A stretch of DNA of 36,025 nucleotides from Novosphingobium sp. (GTDB taxonomy: Bacteria; Pseudomonadota; Alphaproteobacteria; Sphingomonadales; Sphingomonadaceae), in NCBI GenBank assembly GCA_028697875.1, contig JAQVEQ010000002.1, forward strand, positions 1 through 36,025, written 5' to 3'. Position 1 is the stretch's first letter; the number at the start of each line of letters is the position of its first letter. Of the stretch, positions 16,851 to 24,347 are shown piece after piece. The notes under the pieces were generated by a model that had not been told where the DNA came from, made no database searches, and saw only the letters and a list, made by a program, of their open reading frames with translations. The position numbers and the translations under genes are program-made.

Positions 16851-17495
16851 TCAGGCGGTCTTGGCCAGAAGCTTCTGTACTTCGCGGCGGCGGCCCGCGT
16901 CCCATGCCGGACGGCTGGGATCGTGCGGCGCGCGCAGGGCCTTCTGGAGGTAGGACCGGGCACCGGCCTTGTCGCCCTGGTCAAGCAGGTAGTCGCCATA
17001 GAAGTAGTTGGAGTCGAGCCCATTGGGATCGATCGCCAGCGCTTCCTTGAGCAGCTTCTTCGCCTTGTCCTTGTCGCCGAACCCGAGCGGCGAGCCGGGG
17101 ACCTTGTAATAGAGCACGCCGAGGCTCATCGCCGCCCCGCCATTGGCGGCCTTGGGGTCGATGGCATAGGCCCTGGCAAGGATGTCGCGCGCCTTGGTCG
17201 CAAGGCCGAGCTTGTGGAAGATATTTGCGCGGTTCGCCTGCTCGCTCGTGACGATGCCCTGCCACACCAGAGGTTCGGCCTTGCCCGGATAATGGGCGAC
17301 GACAGTGGCGGCTTCCTTGGCCAGCTTGTCGAGCGCCTTGGTCTGCGTGCTCGATCCCTGCACTTCGTAGGTGATGTGGGCCCAGCCGTCGTTGAGGGCC
17401 TTGACGTCGTCGGTCATGGTCGCGGAAGCGGCGGCAGGGGTTGCGACCGCGAGCACGGCAGCGATGGCTGCGGCCAGCGGGAAACGCGGTTTCAT
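16851..17495 (-). CDS. Exported TPR-repeat protein
   Basis: 214 residues. A Sec signal peptide (MKPRFPLAAAIAAVLAVATPAAASA) sends it to the periplasm. TPR-like helix pairs follow: ANIFHKLGLATKARDILARAYAIDP, KAKKLLKEALAIDPNG, SNYFYGDYLLDQGDKAGARSYLQKAL. It has no catalytic motif, so a scaffold or chaperone role is likely but unproven. Good ribosome site GAAGGAG 9 bases before the ATG. It sits between the SDR (22 bp upstream) and the methyltransferase (7 bp downstream). A periplasmic protein among biosynthetic genes hints that the product or a step is on the outer side of the inner membrane. Confidence 0.85.
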   Translation of the reverse strand: MKPRFPLAAAIAAVLAVATPAAASATMTDDVKALNDGWAHITYEVQGSSTQTKALDKLAKEAATVVAHYPGKAEPLVWQGIVTSEQANRANIFHKLGLATKARDILARAYAIDPKAANGGAAMSLGVLYYKVPGSPLGFGDKDKAKKLLKEALAIDPNGLDSNYFYGDYLLDQGDKAGARSYLQKALRAPHDPSRPAWDAGRRREVQKLLAKTA

Positions 17496-17516
17496 CGTGT
17501 GGTACTCCTTCGCAAT

Positions 17517-18278
17517 TCAGGAAAATTCGGCGCGCGCACGCCGGATCTGGGGAGCAAGGCCATTGTCGACCAGCTTGGGGGCAATGGCGTTGAGCGCCGC
17601 GTAGACTCTCTCCATTACGCCGATGGAGAGAGTCTCGCGGCGGGCGAGGATCGCGGAGACGATCCTGCGTGCGACCCATTCGGGCTCGTCGGCTTTCATG
17701 CCGGTTATCTGGAGGAAGCGGGTCACTTCGCCATTGTTGAAGGCAGTGCGCGCCGCGCGTGGATTGATATGGGTCACGGTTACGCCGCTGCCTATCAATT
17801 CGCGTCTCAGGCCCTGGCTCAACGCGGCAAGTCCGGCCTTGCTGCTCGAATAGGCAGCGAACCAGGGATAGGGGATCGACCCGAGGACCGAGCCGATATT
17901 GACGATCTGCCCGGACCCGCGCGCGCGCATCGGGGCGGCCACGGCGCGGGCGAGCACCGCGGGTACGAGCAGGTTGATGCGGTAGCACAAGGCGAGTGCA
18001 TCGGCCGGCTGGCTTTCATGCAGGCCGAAGCGCATCACCCCCGCGATGTTGACGAGGATGTCGGGCGTTTGCCGGGCGAGGGTGTCGGCCAATTCGGCCA
18101 GCGCCGCATCGTCGGACAGGTCGGTGACGATGCTTTCGCCGCAATCGGGGCACGTCACCCGGTCGATGCCTGTCACATGGGCCCCGGCCTGCCGCAGCAG
18201 CCGCGCGACCGGGGCGCCGAGGCCGCCGGCCGCACCGGTGATCGCGACGCGCTTTCCGTCAAGCGGCAACACGGGCAT
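17517..18278 (-). CDS. SDR-family NAD(P)-dependent oxidoreductase
   Basis: 253 residues with a Rossmann ITGAAGGLG motif (about residues 13-21), NIAG, the catalytic Ser130 in NIGS, Tyr143 and Lys147 (YSSSK). The family reduces keto groups or oxidises alcohols. The ATG at 18278 touches GGAGG directly, so the GTG two codons later (18272), 6 bases from GGAGG, may be the real start. The gene overlaps the end of the ligase gene by 20 bp. C-terminal residues MERVYAALNAIAPKLVD resemble SDRs that act on long acyl chains. Substrate probably the product of the ligase/oxygenase. Confidence 0.9.
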   Translation of the reverse strand: MPVLPLDGKRVAITGAAGGLGAPVARLLRQAGAHVTGIDRVTCPDCGESIVTDLSDDAALAELADTLARQTPDILVNIAGVMRFGLHESQPADALALCYRINLLVPAVLARAVAAPMRARGSGQIVNIGSVLGSIPYPWFAAYSSSKAGLAALSQGLRRELIGSGVTVTHINPRAARTAFNNGEVTRFLQITGMKADEPEWVARRIVSAILARRETLSIGVMERVYAALNAIAPKLVDNGLAPQIRRARAEFS

Positions 18279-20334
18279 CCTCCACATCGATGGAGGCGAA
18301 GACGCCGCCGTAGAGGCCGAACATCTCTTTCGCCATCTGCGTGATGGCCTGCTTGTCCGCGGGGGCCGCAAGTCCGTTTACGAGGTTGGCGAAGAAGCGC
18401 ATGTGATCCTGGTCGAGCGCGCCGTGCGAGGTGAGGTAGGTGAAAGCCTCGGGCGGCAGGTCCAGCCGTTCGGCGACTGCCGAGGCCCCTCGCTGGGCCA
18501 GCGCCACGCTGACGCTTTCGAGCACATAGACCATGCCGAAGAAGGACACGGGATTGCCGTTCCGGATGCGGTCGTAGGCATGGTCGGCCATGGCCCGTGT
18601 CGCCGGAGCCGGAGTGCCGCGTTCGGCGGCCTCGGCGTCGCCGCCTGCCGCTGCGATGTCCGAAAGGATCCAGCGCTCGTGCCCGGTTTCCTCTATGATA
18701 TATTCGTCGAGCGCCGCGACCAGTTCGGGCCGGTGCGGCACTCGTTCGCGCGTCGCATGCAGCAGCGGCACGGTGTGGCTGACATGGTGGTAGGCCTGGG
18801 TCAGGTAATCGATATAGGCTTCGCGGCTGATCGTCCCGTTGAGCCCAGCGTGGAGTTGCGGGATCGTCAGGAAGCGCAGGCGTTCGCGTACCGTGGCCGC
18901 TTCCAGTTCGGTGAAGAAGTCGGTTTCGCCATCGAGATAGGCGGCGGCGATCGCATCGCGGCGCAAGCGGCCATTGCCGGTCAGGCGTCCGTTCTGCGGC
19001 GTGAAGTGCGCCGCTTCGCGCCAGCGGGCGATCCGGGCATAGACGGGAAGGGTGGCGTTGGCGGCTGCCACTGCCGCGTCGAGGTCCACATCCGGGCTGG
19101 CGGGGACGAGCAACGCTTCGGGGGCGGGCAAGCCGTCGCCATGAACCATCGCCTGGGCGATGGCCGGCTGGGCGAGCAGCGCAGCCTCGACCCATTCGGG
19201 CGAGACATTGCGGCCGAACGCGGTGACGATAAGGTTGGACTTGCGCCCTTCGATCCACAGCCGCCCGCTCTCGTCGATCCGGCCGATATCGCCGGTCGCC
19301 AGCGGGCCGGGTTCCCGCGGTTCGCCGATCGTGCCGCCGATCGTGCCGCCGATCGTGCCGAGGTACTGGGGGCCGTCGAGCATGATCTCGCCGTCGCCGG
19401 CCAGCCACGCGCGCATGTGCCGGAGCGGCCGGCCGGCGGAACCCGGCGCGTCGCCCGAGGCATCCTCCAGCGAAACGACCGAAGCGCATTCGGTCAGGCC
19501 GTAGCCCTGCCGCACGGGCAGGCCGAGCGCGCGGGCGCGGGCAATCAGCGCGGGCGGGGTTCGCGCGCCGCCGACCGCAACGAGCGTCAGGAGCGGCAGG
19601 CGCAGGCCGGTCGCCTCCATCGTGGCGACGAGACCTGCCAGGTATTCGGGCACGAGGATCAGCGAGGTGATCCGCCATTCGGCAATCGCCCGTGCCATGA
19701 CCCCGAAATCGGGACGGAAGGGATCGGCAAGGCCGGCTGCTTCCTGCGACGGGCAGACGTAAGTTCCGCCCGCGAGCAGGGTGGCGAGGAAACCCGCGAC
19801 GGTTTCCAGCAGGATCCCCGGCGGCAGCAGCGCGAGGTGCCGCCCGGCATGTTCGGCGCCGACGGCGTCGACCACGCTTGCCGCCACTTCCAGCATGTGG
19901 CTGGCGGACAGGCAGATGCCTTTGGGATTGCCGGTCGAACCGGAGGTGAAAGTGACCCGCGCCGTCCCCTGGGGCAAGGGGACGGACGCGGTTTGGATGC
20001 CCTCGGCGCCACGGAGGGGGCTATTTTCGAAAAGCGCCTGGGCACCGCAAACGGTGATGGCATGAGTGGCCTGGTCGGCCGTGAAGAAGGAGGGCAGGGA
20101 CAGGACGGGCAGGCCCGCTTCGAGCAGGGCGAGTTCCAGTGTGGCCTCGGCGACTCCGTGATCGAGCCGCAAGGCGACCGGACGGCCGGGCTGGCATTCT
20201 TTCCTGAGCTGTTCCGCCAGGCCGGTGATCTCGCCGGCCAGTTCGGCGTAACCGATCCCTTTCAGTCCCGGCTCTTCCAGTGCGATACGCCCAGGGTGTT
20301 CCGCGCCATGCCTGCGCAACGCCTCGATCAGCAT
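18259..20334 (-). CDS. AMP-forming acyl/aryl ligase fused to haem-oxygenase-like diiron domain
   Basis: A 691-residue two-domain enzyme. Residues about 1-465 are an ANL adenylate-forming ligase: TFTSGSTGNPKG (A3, 128-139), GYGLTECA (A5), ATGDIGRID (A7), GRKSNLIVTAFGRNVSPE (A8). At motif A10 the text is LTGNGRLRR, so the usual catalytic Lys is Arg456. Residues about 475-691 match TenA/haem-oxygenase-like iron-containing redox proteins. Candidate metal ligands are His516/His519, Glu549 and His552 in EETGHE, Glu606, and His637, Asp641 and His644 in SHGALDQDH. Expected chemistry: activation of a carboxylate as acyl-AMP, then an oxidative step. Start: ATG 20334 comes one base after the stop of the T_hemolysin gene (TGAAATG), giving coupled translation. 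The longer start at 20400 lies inside that gene and is rejected. Residues 326-337 are three tandem GTIG units. Confidence 0.88.
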   Translation of the reverse strand: MLIEALRRHGAEHPGRIALEEPGLKGIGYAELAGEITGLAEQLRKECQPGRPVALRLDHGVAEATLELALLEAGLPVLSLPSFFTADQATHAITVCGAQALFENSPLRGAEGIQTASVPLPQGTARVTFTSGSTGNPKGICLSASHMLEVAASVVDAVGAEHAGRHLALLPPGILLETVAGFLATLLAGGTYVCPSQEAAGLADPFRPDFGVMARAIAEWRITSLILVPEYLAGLVATMEATGLRLPLLTLVAVGGARTPPALIARARALGLPVRQGYGLTECASVVSLEDASGDAPGSAGRPLRHMRAWLAGDGEIMLDGPQYLGTIGGTIGGTIGEPREPGPLATGDIGRIDESGRLWIEGRKSNLIVTAFGRNVSPEWVEAALLAQPAIAQAMVHGDGLPAPEALLVPASPDVDLDAAVAAANATLPVYARIARWREAAHFTPQNGRLTGNGRLRRDAIAAAYLDGETDFFTELEAATVRERLRFLTIPQLHAGLNGTISREAYIDYLTQAYHHVSHTVPLLHATRERVPHRPELVAALDEYIIEETGHERWILSDIAAAGGDAEAAERGTPAPATRAMADHAYDRIRNGNPVSFFGMVYVLESVSVALAQRGASAVAERLDLPPEAFTYLTSHGALDQDHMRFFANLVNGLAAPADKQAITQMAKEMFGLYGGVFASIDVEDARVAA
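19325..19360 (-). repeat. In-frame 12-bp triplication inside the ligase gene
   Basis: GATCGTGCCGCC occurs at 19327-19338 and 19339-19350, with a third partial copy at 19351-19360. It encodes three GTIG units in the loop between motifs A5 and A7. Slippage could change the copy number without breaking the frame. Confidence 0.85.
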
Positions 20335-20335
20335 T

Positions 20336-20887
20336 TCAGGCAGCCTCCCGGCGCTGGCGCCGTTCCATGAAGGCGGCAATGGCGCGTTGCCCGTCGGCAA
20401 TGATTCCCGCGCAGACCTGGGGGTCGAATTCGTAGTACCGGCCCCATTCGCCGCCGTCCGGCCCGAGCCGCTCCGGCCGCGCCGCGCCGAGGATCGTGAT
20501 CGGGACGCCGATGCGGGCGAACATGCGGCGCAAGGGGGCGGTCAGGGTCGCGACCGCCACTTCTCCCGCTGCACCCAGGTCGTTGGCCACCGCACCCCAT
20601 AGTTCGACCATGGCCATGGCATTGTCGGCCGCGAAATTGCCGATCTCGACTATCTGGCCGCGCGCCACCGCCCGGCCGAATGCCGCGCTCACGAGGTCTT
20701 CGACCGGACGGTCGAGATAGCATTCGAGAAACAGCGGAGCCTCTCCGGCGCGGCAATAGCCGAGCGCGGCATCGCTCAGGCCTTCGCGGTCACAGCCGAT
20801 GTAGCGGTCGAAGGACGGCGTGAGGGCCGCTCCGAAGACATCCCGGTATCTCCGGCAGATCAATGACGTTTGGACGTTTTCCGGCAT
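20336..20887 (-). CDS. T_hemolysin-family protein (probable biosynthetic enzyme, not a toxin)
   Basis: 183 residues, cytoplasmic, no signal peptide or membrane segment. I recognise the family called thermostable hemolysin (Pfam T_hemolysin) from CDREGLSDAALGYCRAGEAP, LFLECYLDRPVEDLVSAAFG, the hallmark ARGQIVEIGNFAA (about 75-87), LRRMFARIGVP and WGRYYEFDPQVCAG. As I recall, this family is related to GNAT/LuxI-like acyltransferases, but I could not check that. The name comes from a Vibrio protein and is probably misleading. Ribosome site AAGGAG 7 bases before the ATG. First gene of the eight-gene block and translationally coupled to the ligase. I infer it joins an activated acyl group to an acceptor. 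Confidence in the family is good, in the reaction low. Confidence 0.8.
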   Translation of the reverse strand: MPENVQTSLICRRYRDVFGAALTPSFDRYIGCDREGLSDAALGYCRAGEAPLFLECYLDRPVEDLVSAAFGRAVARGQIVEIGNFAADNAMAMVELWGAVANDLGAAGEVAVATLTAPLRRMFARIGVPITILGAARPERLGPDGGEWGRYYEFDPQVCAGIIADGQRAIAAFMERRQRREAA

Positions 20888-20892
20888 CGGTG

Positions 20893-20914
20893 GCTCCTTG
20901 CTGTCGAAAGCAAG
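20893..20914 (-). promoter_or_regulatory. Ribosome site of the T_hemolysin gene overlapping a small hairpin
   Basis: On the minus strand CTTGCT and AGCAAG (20909-20914 and 20897-20902) form a 6-bp stem with a 6-nt loop. The 3' arm overlaps the first bases of the AAGGAG ribosome site. Folding would partly hide it, so translation of the whole coupled operon could be gated here. The stem is short and may be chance. Confidence 0.35.
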
Positions 20915-21000
20915 ACGACACTGGCGGGAAAGCTCCGCAGCCCACCTTGTGAATTTTCTTCGGGAAACCGGTCCCGCCGGCCGGCATCGGCGTTATGCGG

Positions 21001-21666
21001 TCAGGCCGTCTGGCTTGCCGGAGGCGGATCGGGGGCATAGGCCCGCATGAACAGGTCCAGCGTCCGCTCGACCTCGGCATCGATGCGTTCCGGGCCGATG
21101 CTGTCGATCAGCCTCAGCCACAGCTGCTGCTGACTGCGGCCCATGCACAGTTGCGTAAGGAATTGCGCGCAGTCGAAAGGATCGCCCGCGCGAATCTGGC
21201 CGCGTTCCATCGCGCCGGAGAGAAAGTCCGCCAGCAAGGCGACCGTCAATCTGGGCGCGCGATCGTGGAAAATCCGGCCCACTTCGGGAAAGCGTCCTGC
21301 TTCGGCAATGACGAGGCGGCCGAGCGCGATTGCGTCGGGCGAAGTGACCTTCGTCAGCAGCTTGCGGCAGAAATTTCGCAATGTCAGGTTGATGTCGCCG
21401 CAAGGGTCGAGGGTTTCCGACAACTGGCGCCGGAATGCAATGGTTGCATGGTCGATGACCGCAGTGAACAGATCCTCTTTCGAAGGGAAGTAGTTCCACA
21501 GCGTTCCCTTGGATCCGCCGCGCTTCGCGGCGATGGCCGACATTGTCGTCGCCGAATAGCCGTGTTCCAGGAAATGGCGTGTCGCGACAGTCAGGATAGC
21601 CTCTCGCTTGTCCTGTCGTCGTGCCTCCCGCCGGCTTATCGTCTTGGATGAACATGCCGCCATCAT
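21001..21666 (-). CDS. TetR/AcrR-family repressor of the divergent efflux operon
   Basis: 221 residues. The N-terminal DNA-binding domain is clear: RREAILTVATRHFLEHGY, ATTMSAIAAKRGGSKGTLWNYF, PSKEDLF. The C-terminal half resembles AefR-like TetR C domains (TSPDAIALGRLVIAEAGRFPEVG). Two adjacent ATG codons (21666 and 21663) start it, without a ribosome site. Divergent from nodT/emrA/emrB, so by family precedent it represses efflux and itself until a drug or metabolite binds. The same-strand T_hemolysin block begins 113 bp downstream of its stop, so read-through from tetR into that block is possible. Confidence 0.9.
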   Translation of the reverse strand: MMAACSSKTISRREARRQDKREAILTVATRHFLEHGYSATTMSAIAAKRGGSKGTLWNYFPSKEDLFTAVIDHATIAFRRQLSETLDPCGDINLTLRNFCRKLLTKVTSPDAIALGRLVIAEAGRFPEVGRIFHDRAPRLTVALLADFLSGAMERGQIRAGDPFDCAQFLTQLCMGRSQQQLWLRLIDSIGPERIDAEVERTLDLFMRAYAPDPPPASQTA

Positions 21667-21667
21667 T

Positions 21668-21701
21668 ACCGTACTATATGGTACGATATTTTCATTGACA
21701 A
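21668..21701 (-). promoter_or_regulatory. tetR promoter with overlapping 20-bp palindromic operator
   Basis: Minus strand: -35 TTGTCA (21701-21696), exactly 17 bp, then -10 TATAGT (21678-21673), each 5 of 6 consensus. The palindrome ACCGTACTATATGGTACGAT (21668-21687) is symmetric at 16 of 20 positions and covers the -10. Transcription would start about 6-7 bases past the -10, at or next to the ATG at 21666, so the mRNA looks leaderless. A second GGTACGG half-site lies at 21742-21748 near the nodT start. The plus-strand promoter for the efflux operon is less clear; TTGACA at 21695-21700 lacks a good -10. Confidence 0.7.
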
Positions 21702-21752
21702 GATGGCCCGGTGAGGGTCAATGGCTCCGTTCATACTGACCGGTACGGTTTC

Positions 21753-23219
21753 ATGTTGTCAGCGAATCGCACACCCTCCCTGCTTCTCTGCGCTGCCCTG
21801 ACCCTTGCGGGCGGGCTTGGCGGCTGTGCGGCGATTCCCGATCTGGGGCCCAAGCCGATACCGCGCGCCGCGTCCGATGTGGCGGCGGAGCGGAGCTTCG
21901 CCGGTGCCGGGGAGAGCTGGCCGGACGACCGGTGGTGGACCGGATACGGCGATCCGCAACTCGATGCGCTGATCGAGGAGGGGCTGCGCAATTCCCCCGA
22001 TATGGCCGCTGCTGCGGCGCGGTTCCGCAAGGCTGTCGGCTATGCCCGGCAGGCGGGGGCGCCGTTGCTGCCCTCGCTCGATGCGAACGGGGCGGTCGCG
22101 GTCAACAAGCAGAGCTATAACAACGGTTTCCCCAAGGAATTCGTGCCGCACGGATGGCTGGATACGGGCGATCTTTCGGTCAGCCTCGGATTCGATCTGG
22201 ATATCTGGGGCAGGAACCGGGCGGCGCTGGCGGCCGCCACTTCCGATGTGAAGGCGGCGCGATACGATACGCGGCAGGCACAGCTGGCGCTGGCGACGGG
22301 CATTGCCGATGCCTATGCCGATCTTGCCCGCCTGTACGAGGAACGCGACATCCAGCAGGCGACGCTGGATATCCGGCTCGCCAGCCAGAAACTGGTCGCC
22401 GAACGTCAGCGCAACGGGCTCGAAACCAAGGGCAGCGTGAAGCAGGCGGACGCGAATGTTTCGACCGCGCGCGCCGCTCTGGCCGCGGCGCAGGAAGCGA
22501 TCGCGTTGCGCTCCAACCAGATCGCCGCGCTTGTCGGTGCCGGGCCCGACCGCGGCCTGGAACTGCAACGGCCCCGGCTTTCCGCGCCTGCAATGCGCGG
22601 CCTGCCTGCGGATGTTACTACCGAACTGGTCGTGCGCCGGCCGGATGTCGCGGCGGCACTGGTCCGGGTGGAAGCCGCCGCCAGCCGTATCAGAGTGGCG
22701 CGGGCGGATTTCTTTCCCGCTATCCGTCTCGATGCACTGATCGGCTATCAGGCGCTGGGCCTCGACCAGCTGATCGAAAAGGATTCCGTCTACGGCAATG
22801 CCGGTCCGGCCATCAGCCTGCCGATTTTCCATGGCGGCGCGATCGGCGGGCAATATCGCAGCGCGCGTGCAACCTATGACGAGGCGGTTGCCGATTACGA
22901 CAAGGCCGTGCTTGCCGCTTACCAGCAGGTAGCGGATGCGGTGACCAGCAGGTCCATGCTGGGACAGCGGTTGAAGGACGCGCGTGAAGCCTTGACGGCC
23001 TCGCAGCAGGCGCTCGACATCGCGCGCTTGCGTTACGAAGGCGGACTGTCCAGCTACATCGACGTGTTGAATGTGGAAGACCGCATGCTGACTGCCCGCG
23101 AAGCCGTCGCGGAGCTGGAGGCGCGGGCGTTCACGCTCGACATAGCGCTTGTCCGTTCCCTCGGCGGCGGTTTCCCGCCCTCCGATATTTCCGATTCCAA
23201 GGAAGACACCAATGGCTGA
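21753..23219 (+). CDS. NodT-family outer-membrane efflux lipoprotein
   Basis: 488 residues. The lipoprotein signal ends in LGGC, with the lipidated Cys25. Then come the two-repeat outer-membrane efflux protein halves: PQLDALIEEGLRNSPDMAAAAARFRKA, SLGFDLDIWGRN, ELVVRRPDVAAALVRVEAAASRI, ISLPIFHGGAIGG, and a final RYEGGLSSYIDVLNVEDRML. It forms the TolC-like exit duct of a tripartite pump. The start at 21753 gives a proper lipoprotein signal; the GTG at 21711 adds a non-hydrophobic lead and is less likely. The last 8 bp overlap the start of the emrA-like gene, which shows a coupled operon. Confidence 0.92.
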   Translation: MLSANRTPSLLLCAALTLAGGLGGCAAIPDLGPKPIPRAASDVAAERSFAGAGESWPDDRWWTGYGDPQLDALIEEGLRNSPDMAAAAARFRKAVGYARQAGAPLLPSLDANGAVAVNKQSYNNGFPKEFVPHGWLDTGDLSVSLGFDLDIWGRNRAALAAATSDVKAARYDTRQAQLALATGIADAYADLARLYEERDIQQATLDIRLASQKLVAERQRNGLETKGSVKQADANVSTARAALAAAQEAIALRSNQIAALVGAGPDRGLELQRPRLSAPAMRGLPADVTTELVVRRPDVAAALVRVEAAASRIRVARADFFPAIRLDALIGYQALGLDQLIEKDSVYGNAGPAISLPIFHGGAIGGQYRSARATYDEAVADYDKAVLAAYQQVADAVTSRSMLGQRLKDAREALTASQQALDIARLRYEGGLSSYIDVLNVEDRMLTAREAVAELEARAFTLDIALVRSLGGGFPPSDISDSKEDTNG

Positions 23220-24336
23220 AGCGGCATCTCCTGAGCAGACAGGGGTGGCCCCGGATAATGGGCACGATGCGGCGCAAAAGGCGCGGCGGCAGGAAATCCG
23301 CCGCACATGGCTCCTGCGGCTCGCACTGGCAGTCGCCATCCTCGGCATTCTCTGGGGCGCATGGTACCTGCTGATCGGGCGCAACTATGTCAGTACGGAC
23401 AACGCCTATGTGAATGCGGAAATGGCCCAGGTTACGCCGCTCATGTCGGCCCAGGCCGTCGAGGTCCGGGTTAGCAATACCGACAGCGTGAAGCGGGGCG
23501 ACATACTGGTCCGGCTCGATGCGTCCGACGCCAAGATCGCGATCGCGCAGGCCGAAGCCGACCTTGCCGAGGCGCGGCGAAAGTTCCGCCAGGCTTCGGC
23601 GACCAGCGATTCCCTGGCGTCGCAAGTGAAGGCGCGCGACGCCGATATCGTGCAGGCCCGGTCCGACCTCGAAAAGGCGCGGATCGATCTCGCCCGGCGG
23701 GAGCGGCTGGCCGATAGCGGTGCCGTTTCGGGCGAGGAACTGACGCAGGCGCGCAATGCCTTCGCGGCGGCCAAGGCCACGCTGGCACAGGCTGAATCGA
23801 CGCGTGCGGCCGCGGAAGGGGAGTATGCGGCCAGCGAAGCCCTCGTGCGCGGTTCGAGCGTGGAGACCGACCCGGCCGTGCTGGCGGCCAAGGCCCGGCT
23901 CGAGTCCGCGAAGCTGGATCTGGAACGGACCGTCATTCGCGCACCGATCGATGGCATCGTGACCAAACGGCAGGTGCAGGTGGGGCAGCGGGTGGCCCAG
24001 GGATCGCCGATCATGACGATCGTTCCCGTGTCGCAGGTCTATGTCGATGCCAATTTCAAGGAGCGCCAGCTTCGCCGGGTGAAGGTCGGCATGCCGGCCG
24101 AAGTTACGGCCGATATCTATGGCAGTGGCGTGGTCTATCATGGCCGGGTGGTGGGCCTGTCCGGAGGCACCGGGGCTTCCATGGCGCTGATCCCGGCGCA
24201 GAACGCGACCGGCAACTGGATCAAGGTCGTGCAGCGGCTCCCTGTGCGGATCGAACTCGATCCCAAGGAGCTGGCGGAGCATCCCTTGCGGGTTGGGCTG
24301 TCGACCGAGGTCGAGATCCACCTGTCGGGCGATTGA
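23212..24336 (+). CDS. emrA: EmrA/HlyD-family membrane-fusion (periplasmic adaptor) protein
   Basis: 374 residues. A single N-terminal membrane anchor spans about residues 34-55. The EmrA hallmark STDNAYVNAEMAQVTP follows, then the lipoyl half-motifs, a long alpha-helical hairpin rich in Ala/Glu/Arg (about 105-220), and APIDGIVTKRQVQVGQRV with a beta-barrel. It links the inner-membrane MFS pump to the NodT channel. Start ATG 23212 with AAGGAAG 6 bases upstream; longer in-frame starts lie inside nodT. Overlaps both neighbours closely. Symbol by family resemblance. Confidence 0.93.
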   Translation: MAEAASPEQTGVAPDNGHDAAQKARRQEIRRTWLLRLALAVAILGILWGAWYLLIGRNYVSTDNAYVNAEMAQVTPLMSAQAVEVRVSNTDSVKRGDILVRLDASDAKIAIAQAEADLAEARRKFRQASATSDSLASQVKARDADIVQARSDLEKARIDLARRERLADSGAVSGEELTQARNAFAAAKATLAQAESTRAAAEGEYAASEALVRGSSVETDPAVLAAKARLESAKLDLERTVIRAPIDGIVTKRQVQVGQRVAQGSPIMTIVPVSQVYVDANFKERQLRRVKVGMPAEVTADIYGSGVVYHGRVVGLSGGTGASMALIPAQNATGNWIKVVQRLPVRIELDPKELAEHPLRVGLSTEVEIHLSGD

Positions 24337-24347
24337 GCATCGTTCGA

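Noticed and set aside
16497..18344. 615-codon plus-strand open frame opposite methyltransferase, TPR and SDR genes
   Set aside because: It spans three minus-strand genes with good ribosome sites and has no recognisable domain.
18046..20370. 774-codon plus-strand open frame opposite the ligase and SDR genes
   Set aside because: Composition is that of GC-rich antisense (Arg/Gly/His/Gln-rich, no domain), and the minus strand encodes clear enzymes with conserved motifs.
20336..20887. Calling the T_hemolysin-family protein a secreted toxin
   Set aside because: No signal peptide or membrane-active segment, and it is coupled to biosynthetic genes.
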